A DNA stretch of 46,101 nt. Origin: Desulfovibrio cuneatus DSM 11391. GTDB lineage: Bacteria; Desulfobacterota; Desulfovibrionia; Desulfovibrionales; Desulfovibrionaceae. The position numbers and the translations under genes are program-made. Location of the stretch: assembly GCF_000430005.1 (NCBI RefSeq), contig NZ_AUCY01000027.1, positions 1-46,101 of the forward strand. Direction: 5' to 3'. This document shows, in pieces, positions 14,419-22,363 of this stretch; the first letter of the stretch is position 1, and every line of letters begins with the position of its first letter. The notes under the pieces were generated by a model. It saw nothing but the letters and a program-made list of their open reading frames with translations, had not been told where the DNA came from and did not search any database.

Positions 14419-14658
14419 ATGCCTGAACAAAACAGAATGAACAGTCGTTGTTGTGGCAAGCAAGCCGGAAAACGGCGTGTATTGAGCAACTTGAAAAATG
14501 AGGCAACAGTGGGTACACAGGATGCAAGCATGGCAGCAAATGACAGTGCCGTGCCTGTTCCTTGCGGAAATGGCCTGGGCAACGGTTGTGGCAACGGCAA
14601 ACGAAACGGCAGAAGAAATGGGAACAGATATGGGGCCAACCCCCAGGGCAAACAATAA
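14419..14658 (+). CDS. Small Gly/Asn/Arg-rich protein with paired cysteines
   Basis: A 79-residue soluble, basic, low-complexity protein. It begins MPEQNRMNSRCCGKQ and ends in a run of N-G and R-N-G steps (GNGLGNGCGNGKRNGRRNGN). It has four cysteines, two adjacent near residue 11. Its ATG has TTTTTGGAGG 8 bases upstream, close to ideal. I recognise no named family, although short Gly-rich proteins beginning MP.QN. (DUF5320-like) are common beside NifX-type and UPF0251 genes in anaerobes. It is the first gene of the rightward arm and precedes the UPF0251 gene by 59 bases. A metal-handling or structural partner is only a guess. Confidence 0.7.
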   Translation: MPEQNRMNSRCCGKQAGKRRVLSNLKNEATVGTQDASMAANDSAVPVPCGNGLGNGCGNGKRNGRRNGNRYGANPQGKQ

Positions 14659-14717
14659 CGAGTGACGTGGCAGGAAGGCGTTTTGCCTTTTGGCGGAACG
14701 GGTTCAGGAAGGAAGAT

Positions 14718-15128
14718 ATGGCAAGACCACAGAAAATGAGAAAGGTATGTGCCCCCCCTTGCAAAAGGCGCTTTGGCCCGTTGGGGGAAGGGGCTGGAAC
14801 CCGTGGAACAGTGACCCTGACTGTGGATGAGTATGAAGTGCTACGGCTTATTGATTATGAAGGCTTACTTCAGGAAGAGTGCGCGGAAAAAATGCAGGTT
14901 GCCCGCACCACGGTGCAGGCCATGTATGGGGCTGCCCGGAAAAAACTGGCCATAATGCTGGTGGAAGCCACTGCCCTGCGTATTGAAGGCGGTAATGTGC
15001 GCCTGTGTGAAGGCACCGACCTGCATTGCCATAAAAAAGGGTGCTGCCGGTTTCAAAGACATGTGGAACAACTAGGCTCCCCGGCAACCGAGGAAACGCA
15101 AGTGCCTGGGGTGTGCCCCAAAAAGTAG
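14718..15128 (+). CDS. UPF0251 (DUF134) DNA-binding protein
   Basis: A 136-residue predicted transcription regulator. The family core is complete: MARPQKMRKVCAPP at the start, then VTLTVDEYEVLRLIDYEGLLQEECAEKMQVARTTV, a sigma-factor-region-4-like helix-turn-helix, followed by YGAARKKLA and VEATALRIEGG. The C-terminus has Cys/His (CEGTDLHCHKKGCCRFQ), which may bind a metal or a cluster. ATG 14718 is preceded by AGGAAGGAAG and begins at the conserved MARP; the longer frame is shadow. UPF0251 genes usually sit beside NifX-type proteins, and this one faces that cluster across a palindrome, so control of both arms is likely. Confidence 0.88.
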   Translation: MARPQKMRKVCAPPCKRRFGPLGEGAGTRGTVTLTVDEYEVLRLIDYEGLLQEECAEKMQVARTTVQAMYGAARKKLAIMLVEATALRIEGGNVRLCEGTDLHCHKKGCCRFQRHVEQLGSPATEETQVPGVCPKK

Positions 15129-15158
15129 CAAGGCCACTGCCCTGGGGCGAGGGCCTTG
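15129..15158. terminator. Shared hairpin between convergent genes
   Basis: CAAGGCC (15129-15135) pairs with GGCCTTG (15152-15158) in the 32-base gap between the UPF0251 stop and the kinase stop. It lacks a T run on either side, so termination may be weak or may need Rho. Confidence 0.35.
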
Positions 15159-15160
15159 GC

Positions 15161-16360
15161 CTAGAGGGCTGAAGCGCTTTCTACCCGCACGCTAAGGCGT
15201 ACCTCCATCCCCCCTGAAGGGAGGGGGGTAAAGCACAACTCTGCCCCAATTTCATGGGCAATTTTACGTGTGGCAAACAGGCCAATGCCATTGCCCTGCT
15301 CTTTGAGGGAAACAAACGGTATGCCCCCCGGCCCTTGCCCCCCACCTGCGGTGTCAGGTTCAGCCTGCGCTTTCTTGCCCTGCTCAGGGTGCGCCCCTCC
15401 GTTCTGCCCGGAATCCTGCACATAAAACACAAGTGTTTCCCCCATGTTTTCCGTCAGTTCCCGCGTCACTCCAAGCTGCACCCACGCTTTGCCGCCTGCG
15501 GCGGGCAGGCTGGCTTCCAGGGCATTCAGGGCCAGGTTCATAAGGCAGGCGTGCAGGGCCTGGGCATTCAGAAGGTAGGGCCCGGTGCCCGCTGCGCAGT
15601 GTGTTTCAACCACTATTCCGGCAGCCGTGCCTTGCGGGGTAATAAGGCGTGCCACTTCCTGCAATAATGCTTCGGGGTTTGTGGGTTCATGCACGGCAGG
15701 GGTGGGTTTGCCAAGGTCCAAAAGGCTCATGGCCAGTTTGCGCAGCCTGTCCACATCGTTACGCACCATGTGCCAGCCTTCTTCCAGCAGTTCCGGTTTG
15801 TTGCGCTTCAGGCCTTCTTCCACCACAAACATGGTGCCTTCCAGTGCCCCGGCAATATTTTTTATGGCGTGGGCAAGGCTGGCGGCAGTTTCCCCCACTG
15901 CGGCAAACCGTTCTGTTGCAATCAGTTCTTGCGTGCGCTGCTGGACAAGTTCTTCAAGCTGGGTGGTATACTGGCGCAAGGCTTGCTGCATGGCAATGCG
16001 CTGCCTGGCCCGCTGCAAGGCAACCTCCAGGGCATTTTCCGCCACCGGTTTTGTTAAAAAATCGCCAGCCCCAAGGCGCAAACTGGTTACGGCAAGTTCC
16101 ATGTCTCCATGCCCTGTCAGCATAATCACTTCAGTTTGCGGCAACGTCTGCTTTATGGCCTGCAATAACGCAAGGCCGTCCATGCCAGGCATTTTGATGT
16201 CTGTTATGACAATATCCGGGTTCACCGCGCCAAGCATGGCCAGGGCGGCTTCCCCGCTTTCTGCCAGGGTAACGGCATAGCCCATGTCTTGCAGCAACAG
16301 CCCAAGCACGGTGCGAATGCCTGCTTCGTCATCCACCAAAAGCAGTGAATTTCCCTGCAT
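15161..16360 (-). CDS. Receiver-histidine kinase hybrid (N-terminal REC)
   Basis: A 399-residue cytoplasmic protein with an N-terminal receiver domain (acidic pair D10-D11, phospho-acceptor D54, K104), a coiled linker to about residue 150, a HisKA-like helix with H164 (SLAHAIKN) and a C-terminal ATPase domain (NLALNALEA, DSGQNGG, GNGIGLFATRKI). The ATPase domain holds a Gly/Pro/Gln-rich insertion of about 35 residues between its D and G boxes. There is no DNA-binding output. ATG 16360 has GGGGG upstream and lies 2 bases after the upstream kinase stop, so the two are coupled. The domain order suggests it is regulated by phosphorylation from another kinase, most simply the heme-motif kinase upstream. 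Confidence 0.88.
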   Translation of the reverse strand: MQGNSLLLVDDEAGIRTVLGLLLQDMGYAVTLAESGEAALAMLGAVNPDIVITDIKMPGMDGLALLQAIKQTLPQTEVIMLTGHGDMELAVTSLRLGAGDFLTKPVAENALEVALQRARQRIAMQQALRQYTTQLEELVQQRTQELIATERFAAVGETAASLAHAIKNIAGALEGTMFVVEEGLKRNKPELLEEGWHMVRNDVDRLRKLAMSLLDLGKPTPAVHEPTNPEALLQEVARLITPQGTAAGIVVETHCAAGTGPYLLNAQALHACLMNLALNALEASLPAAGGKAWVQLGVTRELTENMGETLVFYVQDSGQNGGAHPEQGKKAQAEPDTAGGGQGPGGIPFVSLKEQGNGIGLFATRKIAHEIGAELCFTPLPSGGMEVRLSVRVESASAL

Positions 16361-16362
16361 AC

Positions 16363-18648
16363 TTATGCCCCCCCGGTGCAAGGAAAACGCACGCAAAACA
16401 CGGCGCCCTGGGCCTGCGGGTCTTCGTCTTGCCTGTTGTAGGCGGTTATGGTGCCACCAAACTCTTTTACCAGCCCGTAGCTGATGGAAAGGCCAAGCCC
16501 TGTGCCTTTCCCCGCTTCTTTGGTGGTAAAGAAGGGCTCAAACAGCCGGGGCAGGCGGGCCGGGGCAATGCCTGTGCCTGTGTCTTGCACCAGAATTTCC
16601 ACCACGTTGTTGGTAAAGCAGGTGCGCAGGGTAATGCGCCGGGGCGCATCGGGATTTTTGTTGCCCTGTTCTTCAATGGCATCTCTGGCATTGATCATAA
16701 GGTTAATGATAACTTGCTCAAGGCGATTGGGCACAGCCATAATGGGGGGCAGGTCACTTGCCAGTTCATGCACCAGTTCAATGTTTCTGTGGGCAAGCTG
16801 GCGGTTGAAAAACCGGCAGGCATCGGTAATGACTTCGTTCACATACACCCGCTCCAGTACAAGGTCTGTGGGCCTGCCAAACACCCGCATATGGCTGATA
16901 ATTTCCGTGGCCCGGTCTACCTGGGCATCCACTTCTTCCATAAGCTGGGCCAGTGTTTGCGGCACTACGGGTTCTTGCTTTCTGGTTTTACGCAACAAAT
17001 AGCCGCTGGCAGATTTAATTACCGTTAAGGGCTGGTTCAGTTCATGGGCAACGCCTGTGGCCATTTCCCCCAGCATGGCCATTTTTCCGGCCTGCACCAC
17101 CTTTTGTTCCGCTTCCACATGGGCCGTAATGTCGTTGGCAATAAGCAGAAAAACGGATTGTTCCTGATATTCGGAAGGGGAAAGGAAGATGTCCACCGGG
17201 AACACGCGCCCATTGCGGGCGTGCACGTACGCCCTGTGAATAAGGGTGAAGGTGGTGAGCTGGGAAGCATACTGCTGGCGTTCTTCTTCCATGAAGTATT
17301 CCAGAAAAGAACTGCCCACCAGGGCTTCACGCGGGGTAGCATACATGCGCTCCGCTGTGGTGTTGCAATCAATTATTTCCAGGGTGGTTGTATCCAGAAC
17401 AAACACGGCCGTGGGAATGTTGTTCAATATGGCGCGGTACTTAAGCTCGGAGCAGCGCAGGCGTTCTTCCAGGTTTTTCCGCTGCGTAATGTCCTGGGTC
17501 ATTTCCATAACAGCCACAGCGTTGCCAGCGGTGTCCAGCACGGGGGAAGTATGCACCAGCCAGTGCAGCCTGCTGCCGTCTGGGGCAATGGTGCTTTCTT
17601 CACTGCAATGGGCAAGCCCGGTGAGCAAGGTTTTTTCCACCGCGCAGTTGGGGCATTTTGTTTGCCTGCCTTTATAGGCTGTGTAACAGTGGTCCCCCAG
17701 CTTGGGGTGGAACCGTTCGCGGAACAGCCTGTTGGAACGCAGTACCTTGAAATTGTTATCTTGTACCGTAATGGCGCATGGCACCTGGTCGAACAAGCGC
17801 TGGTATTCGTCATATTGGCGGTGCAGGTTGGCCTGGGCCTGGGCAATGCGGCGGTGCATGGTGGTTATGGATTGTGCCAGTTCACCAATTTCGTCCTGCT
17901 GTTGTACCTGGGCCAGGTTGGGCGCTTCCCCCATGGCCACAGCACGGGTGCCTGCAATAAGCTGTTGTATGGGGTAGGTTAAAAAGCGCTTTAAATACCA
18001 GCGCACACTGATACCCCCCAGGAACAGTAACAGGGCGGCAAAGGTAAAAATTGTCCCCTGAAAACTGCGTATGCCCTGCACAGAGGCTGTAAAGGGAATA
18101 ACTACGTCAAGAACACCCAGCACCTGTTGGCTTGCGGGGTGAAAGTGGCAGGGCGGGCCGGAACAGCTTGGTTCATTCATAACCGGGGTTATAACCCCCA
18201 GCATTTGCCTGCCGTCGTGCCCGGTAAACAGGCGGGTGCGCTGGGTGAGGGAAAGTTCGTTACGTGGCGGTGCCGTGGCGTGGCATGTTTGGCAAGGGGC
18301 CTCCTGTGGGCTGGCCCGCTGGCCAACTTCCCCCTGGCGGGAGGAAAACATGACCTCCCCTTCTTTGTTGTAAATGTGCAACAGGTCAATTTCGCTGCTG
18401 TTGCCAAGGTTTTGCACAATATGGGCCAGCTCTTCCCTGTCGTTCAGCAGCATGGCATAGCGCACGCCAAGGCGAATGGTGTCGCCCAGGCGGGCAGCAC
18501 TGGCGGCAAGCCGTGCTTCCAGGTGGCGTTGCTGGTTCCATATGCTGGCAGCGGAAAGCAGCACAACACAGCCAAACAGGGCAGCACCTGTAACCACAAG
18601 TAATTTTGTAGCAAGGGGTTGTTTTGCCAGCCGGGTGAGCAAAGCCAT
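16363..18648 (-). CDS. Membrane sensor histidine kinase with cytochrome-c-type heme motifs
   Basis: A 761-residue inner-membrane kinase. TM1 (about 14-35) and TM2 (199-217) bracket a periplasmic domain that contains CQTCH (119-123) and CSGPPCH (162-168), one standard and one CX4CH heme-attachment motif, so it probably binds c-type heme and senses redox state or a ligand such as NO, CO or O2. Then come HAMP (218-270), PAS1 (about 275-390) with C321-Y and C332-x-x-C335, PAS2 (400-520), HisKA with H535 (GVAHELNQP) and an ATPase domain (NLMINARDAI, DTGTGI, GTGLGLSI). It is coupled to the REC-kinase downstream and lies 56 bases below the other REC-PAS kinase. The heme assignment comes from motifs only. 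Confidence 0.88.
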   Translation of the reverse strand: MALLTRLAKQPLATKLLVVTGAALFGCVVLLSAASIWNQQRHLEARLAASAARLGDTIRLGVRYAMLLNDREELAHIVQNLGNSSEIDLLHIYNKEGEVMFSSRQGEVGQRASPQEAPCQTCHATAPPRNELSLTQRTRLFTGHDGRQMLGVITPVMNEPSCSGPPCHFHPASQQVLGVLDVVIPFTASVQGIRSFQGTIFTFAALLLFLGGISVRWYLKRFLTYPIQQLIAGTRAVAMGEAPNLAQVQQQDEIGELAQSITTMHRRIAQAQANLHRQYDEYQRLFDQVPCAITVQDNNFKVLRSNRLFRERFHPKLGDHCYTAYKGRQTKCPNCAVEKTLLTGLAHCSEESTIAPDGSRLHWLVHTSPVLDTAGNAVAVMEMTQDITQRKNLEERLRCSELKYRAILNNIPTAVFVLDTTTLEIIDCNTTAERMYATPREALVGSSFLEYFMEEERQQYASQLTTFTLIHRAYVHARNGRVFPVDIFLSPSEYQEQSVFLLIANDITAHVEAEQKVVQAGKMAMLGEMATGVAHELNQPLTVIKSASGYLLRKTRKQEPVVPQTLAQLMEEVDAQVDRATEIISHMRVFGRPTDLVLERVYVNEVITDACRFFNRQLAHRNIELVHELASDLPPIMAVPNRLEQVIINLMINARDAIEEQGNKNPDAPRRITLRTCFTNNVVEILVQDTGTGIAPARLPRLFEPFFTTKEAGKGTGLGLSISYGLVKEFGGTITAYNRQDEDPQAQGAVFCVRFPCTGGA

Positions 18649-18704
18649 AGCATTTCCTTATTCTTTCTTCCGCTTGGGCTGCGTGGAGATGTACAGGGTG
18701 CGGG

Positions 18705-20675
18705 CTACTCTTGCGGCTGCTGCGGGGTGCGGGGCAGGGTTATGGTAAAGGCAGAACCTTGCCCTGGGGCCGATTCCACAGCAATGTGGCCCCCGTGCTG
18801 GGCCACTACCTGGTTGGCAACAAACAGGCCAATGCCCGTGCCAGCAGCCCCCTTGGAGGAAAAGAACAGGGTAAACAACTTTTCGCGTGTTTCCGTGTCC
18901 ATGCCATGGCCTGTGTCGCGTATGCAAAAGCAGATGGTTTCAGGCGTGGTTTCCACGGCAAAGGTAACTGTGGGGGGGGTGGCAGGTGGGCTTTGGGTGG
19001 CGGTGCAGGCTTCCACCGCGTTTTCCAGAATATTCACCAGGGCAGAAGACATGGCGCTGCTGTCTACAGTAAATGTGCCCCATTCTTCTTGCCGGGCAGG
19101 GGCAAAAACAAAGTGTACCCCGCGTTCTTCGGCCTTGCTGCGCCCAATGGTGGCATTTTCCGCGGTAAAGTCAGCCACGGCAAGTGTTTCCCACACCATG
19201 CTGCGTTCTTTGGAATAGTAAAGAATGTCCAGCACCAGTTTTTTAAGTCGGGCGGAAAGCTGGCGCATGTCGGCAAAGGCGTCTTCAACCCGGGCCGGGT
19301 TATTTTTTTCAAGGCCACTGCCCATGCGGTACACAGCACCATCCATGCCCGTAAGCAGGCCTTTTATGCCGTGGGCCGTGGAGCCGAGCAACAGCCCAAG
19401 CTGGGCAAGGCGGCTTTGCAGGTTGCGCAATTCCGTAATGTCTGTGGAAAGTTCCAGCACTTCCGCCACATTCCCTTTGGCGTCATACAGGGGAGCTGTG
19501 CTTACAAGCACATTGACCTGCCGCCCGTTTTGGGCTGTAACCACCGTTTCATGCTGGTGGGTGCCCCCGTCCTGGAACGTGTGCTGGGCCGGGCACCCGG
19601 AACAAACAGACTGGCGGTGGGCGTACAGTTCGTGGCAGGATTTGTTCCCGGTTTCGCCAAAATCATCGCGGAATTTGCGGTTTGCTTCCACCACCCGCAT
19701 GCCTTTATCCATAACCGCAATATAGCAGGGCGAGGCATCAAACAGCCTTCGGTAGCGTTCCTGGGTTTGGCGCAGGTCTTCGCGCAGGCGGCGCACTTCT
19801 GAAATGTCTACGGAAAGTTCAAGTACCAGTTCCACTTCGCCATCATTGTCATAAATAGGGGCGGTGTGGACAATAACCGGAATTTCTGTGCCTGTTTTAT
19901 CCACAATAAGTTGGTCACTTCTGTGCCCAATGCCCGTTTCAAGCACCTCACGCACCGGGCACATGCGTTTGGGCACCGCATTGGGGGCATAAGCCGCCCA
20001 ACTGTTGCCCCCCACTAGGTTGCCCAGGCGTTCCCTGTACAGGGCATTAATGGCAACAATTTTCAGGTCGGCATTATGCACGGCCACAAAACACGGCAGT
20101 TCGTTGAAAATGCCTTCGGGCACAGGCACGTCAGTGCCAAGGCCTTCTTGTTCTTCCGTTACTGCAAATGTGAGGGAACGAATGCCGGAGGCAATGCCTT
20201 CCATCACCTGCATGGCCGCAAGCTGGCGTTCCGCTTCCACCAGTTGGGCAGACTTTTCCCGCACCATGTCTTCAAGGTTCTGGGCATAGGCGCGCAGGTC
20301 TTTACGCATTGAAATACGTTCCACCGCACGTTGCAGGGCAATTTCCAGCACGTCCTGGTTTACGGGCTTTAACAGAAAGTCAAAGGCATCCAGCTTCAGG
20401 CTTTCAATGGCCAGGTCCATGTCGCCATGGCCAGTAAGCATGATCACTTCCGCTTCAGGGCTATGCTGTTTTACACGGGCCAAAAGCTCCAGGCCGGAAT
20501 GGCCGGGCATTTTAATGTCGGTAAGTACCAGCTCAAAGGGCAGGGCAAGGAAGCGTTCCCATGCTTCTTCAGCGTTGGCAGCAACGGTTACAGCATAGCC
20601 GCAATCGTTCAGCACCAGGGAAAGTACGTTGCGTATGCCTTCTTCGTCGTCCACAAGCAGCAGCCGCGTTTTCAT
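18705..20675 (-). CDS. REC-PAS-PAS-histidine kinase of the tmc locus
   Basis: A 656-residue cytoplasmic protein: receiver (D9-D10, D53, K103), coiled linker, PAS1 (about 188-298), PAS2 (about 305-418), HisKA-like helix with H435 (STAHGIKG), and ATPase domain (NILENAVEA, DTGHGM, GTGIGLFVAN). PAS2 carries C347, C358, C361 in the same Cys-His/Tyr...CxxCP layout as the heme-motif kinase; PAS1 keeps only a single CP and may have lost the ligand. No transmembrane segment or DNA-binding domain. A strong AAGGAGGGGG precedes ATG 20675. It corresponds in position to the sensor kinase that I recall as DVU0258 at the D. vulgaris tmc locus. It may take phosphate from or give it to the two small receivers upstream. 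Confidence 0.87.
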   Translation of the reverse strand: MKTRLLLVDDEEGIRNVLSLVLNDCGYAVTVAANAEEAWERFLALPFELVLTDIKMPGHSGLELLARVKQHSPEAEVIMLTGHGDMDLAIESLKLDAFDFLLKPVNQDVLEIALQRAVERISMRKDLRAYAQNLEDMVREKSAQLVEAERQLAAMQVMEGIASGIRSLTFAVTEEQEGLGTDVPVPEGIFNELPCFVAVHNADLKIVAINALYRERLGNLVGGNSWAAYAPNAVPKRMCPVREVLETGIGHRSDQLIVDKTGTEIPVIVHTAPIYDNDGEVELVLELSVDISEVRRLREDLRQTQERYRRLFDASPCYIAVMDKGMRVVEANRKFRDDFGETGNKSCHELYAHRQSVCSGCPAQHTFQDGGTHQHETVVTAQNGRQVNVLVSTAPLYDAKGNVAEVLELSTDITELRNLQSRLAQLGLLLGSTAHGIKGLLTGMDGAVYRMGSGLEKNNPARVEDAFADMRQLSARLKKLVLDILYYSKERSMVWETLAVADFTAENATIGRSKAEERGVHFVFAPARQEEWGTFTVDSSAMSSALVNILENAVEACTATQSPPATPPTVTFAVETTPETICFCIRDTGHGMDTETREKLFTLFFSSKGAAGTGIGLFVANQVVAQHGGHIAVESAPGQGSAFTITLPRTPQQPQE

Positions 20676-21032
20676 GCCCCCTCCTTACCTTGGCCAGCAG
20701 TTTTTTCTATGCAGAACCCACAACGCAAAATTGTATGCAGACATTGCAAAATACATATGTCATAGAAAGAGTGTTTGGCTATCTTTTTGTTCTCAGGCAA
20801 GAGTTTTACCAAAATGAGGGACAAAAAGAGGTGGTGGTAAAGACAAACACACGCTATGCGAGGCAATTTTGCTTGCAGACTTGCCCCAATGTTGTTCGGC
20901 TAAAAAGCTGGACAACATTGATGCTATAGGCAAAACAGTAAGCGCTGGCAGGTTGGGGGGCAAGCTAAATTATGCGGAAGTTGGCGCGGCAGGGTAGTTG
21001 CGGTGTAATCTGAATAGCCTGAAACAAGGAGA

Positions 21033-21071
21033 GGGCTGTAGTTTGTGCCTTGCAACACAAGGCTACAGCCC
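21033..21071. other. Nested hairpin in a 450-base untranslated gap
   Basis: The gap 20676-21126 inside the minus-strand run has no gene. It holds GGGCTGTAG (21033-21041) pairing with CTACAGCCC (21063-21071) around an inner GCCTTG/CAAGGC stem. The T run (TTTTCC) is on the plus-strand side, so for the minus-strand genes this is not a standard terminator; it may be an RNA-processing or attenuation site that lowers expression of the kinases. Confidence 0.5.
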
Positions 21072-21126
21072 TTTTCCAAAAGTAAGCCCCGACCCTTGTG
21101 CAGTGGGCCAAGGCGAACGAGCAACG

Positions 21127-21483
21127 TTAGTCACCCAGCGTTGCTTTGATTGTTTCCAGTAACTTGTGTGGGTCGAAGGGCTTTTTAAAAGAAGCCACAG
21201 CCCCGTGAATGGCAAGGTGAATGCCGGAAAGCCCGCTGATGACAATAACAGGTGTATTTTTAAACGCTTCTTCTTTCACCATTTTACGGTAAAAGCGGGG
21301 CCCCCATTCATTGGGCATTTCCAGGTCCAGCGTTATCAGGTCTGGCTTTTCCCTTTTCAGCACTTCCAGTGCTTCGGCCACATCCGGGGCAGAGCAGGTT
21401 GCGTAACCGCTGTCAGCCAAAAAATCGGTCATGTATTTGACTATGTGCGGATCATCGTCAACAATCATTATCTTGTGGGCCAT
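21127..21483 (-). CDS. Stand-alone response regulator receiver (DivK-like)
   Basis: A 118-residue single-domain receiver with D9-D11, phospho-acceptor D53 (ITLDLEMP), an S/T in VIVISG and the conserved lysine in SFKKPFDP. It has no output domain, so it must act by protein-protein contact or as a relay between kinases. ATG 21483 follows GGAGGAAGG. It lies between two untranslated gaps of 450 bases. The position matches the DivK-like regulator that I recall as DVU0259 beside tmc in D. vulgaris. Its partner kinase is probably the REC-PAS-PAS kinase that follows. Confidence 0.88.
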   Translation of the reverse strand: MAHKIMIVDDDPHIVKYMTDFLADSGYATCSAPDVAEALEVLKREKPDLITLDLEMPNEWGPRFYRKMVKEEAFKNTPVIVISGLSGIHLAIHGAVASFKKPFDPHKLLETIKATLGD

Positions 21484-21707
21484 GGTTGTACCTTCCTCCG
21501 TGCGAGTTCACGCGTAAACGCCATGCTGCGTTGCCTGCGAAATTATGCACAGCCATACGGCTGCGTAAGTATACCTATTTTGGCAGTGCTTGCCACCATT
21601 CGTTTTTGCCACTAAACAGAAAGGGGCAAGCAACTGCCGAGCTGCAAGAAAAGGGAAGCTCTGGGTAACCAGGGTATTCCCAGGTGCACTGCTTGCCTGG
21701 CACATGC

Positions 21708-21837
21708 CCCCCAGCCAGGACTGCCACGTAATGGCTGGGGGAAAGGCATATGCCAGGGGAAGCATGCGGTGGTTGTTACACCACTTTGGCGGCACCCCAT
21801 GCCAGCCAGGACTGCCACGTAATAGCTGGGCATGGGG
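21708..21837. repeat. Two related hairpins with a shared loop, intergenic
   Basis: The gap 21484-21933 has no gene. Hairpin 1 is CCCCCAGCCA (21708-21717) with TGGCTGGGGG (21732-21741). Hairpin 2 is CCCCATGCC (21795-21803) with GGCATGGGG (21829-21837), plus inner pairs. Both present the loop GGACTGCCACGTAA, and the copies share CCAGCCAGGACTGCCACGTA. A smaller CTGGG/CCCAG stem lies at 21661-21683. Different stems with an identical loop suggest selection on the loop as RNA. Confidence 0.65.
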
Positions 21838-21933
21838 GGCCACCAAAATTATACTCTGTGGTAAATGTCTGGGCATTTACCCGTGAACAAAATCTTGGTT
21901 TCAGTAAGAACTTTCGCCTGCTGGCTGGTCAGG

Positions 21934-22344
21934 CTAGAGCACCCCTTGGGGGGGTGGCCTATGCAGCGCTGTGTGTGCAAGGGCCAAAATTGTTTCTGGT
22001 GCTGGTGGTTTTTCCACGTAAGCGAATGGTTCAGGCAGTGCCCCTTCCTGCATGCTATTCATTGCCAGGGCATGAACATACGCTTCCTGTGTCACTCCGC
22101 TCACCATAATAACCGGAATGTGCCGCCATGCAGGGGTCATGCATATGGCCCGGTAAAGGCCCAGCCCACTTTCTTCCGGCATCATCACGTCCAGGGTAAC
22201 AAGGTCTGGAAGTGTTTGCCCAAGAAGTGTTAGCCCTTCGTTTCCGTTGCGGGCTGTGCTTACTGTGAACCCTTGCAGGGCAAACAGGTTTTTCAAAAAA
22301 AAGCGGAATGAAACATCGTCATCAACAACCAGAATATGTGGCAT
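21934..22344 (-). CDS. Stand-alone response regulator receiver
   Basis: A 136-residue single-domain receiver: DDD at 8-10, phospho-acceptor D52 (VTLDVMMP), VSG (switch residue) and the lysine of VEKPP. A 15-20-residue insertion (ALAMNSMQEGALPEPF) before the lysine strand and a Pro-rich tail (HRPPPQGVL) set it apart from the second receiver. No DNA-binding domain. It is 19 bases downstream of the universal stress gene, so co-transcribed. It fits the position that I recall as DVU0260 at the D. vulgaris tmc locus. A long untranslated gap follows it. Confidence 0.87.
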   Translation of the reverse strand: MPHILVVDDDVSFRFFLKNLFALQGFTVSTARNGNEGLTLLGQTLPDLVTLDVMMPEESGLGLYRAICMTPAWRHIPVIMVSGVTQEAYVHALAMNSMQEGALPEPFAYVEKPPAPETILALAHTALHRPPPQGVL

Positions 22345-22363
22345 GGTGTTGCAGGGGGCTGGC

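Noticed and set aside
14562-15128. Longer start for the UPF0251 protein
   Set aside because: The family begins at MARP, which has its own good ribosome site at 14708-14717; the 52 upstream codons overlap the small Gly/Asn-rich gene in another frame.
20751-20765. ACATATGTCA upstream of the REC-PAS-PAS kinase as a second operator
   Set aside because: Only one arm is complete and the word is AT-rich and short. Not annotated as a site, merely mentioned with the true palindrome at 14386.
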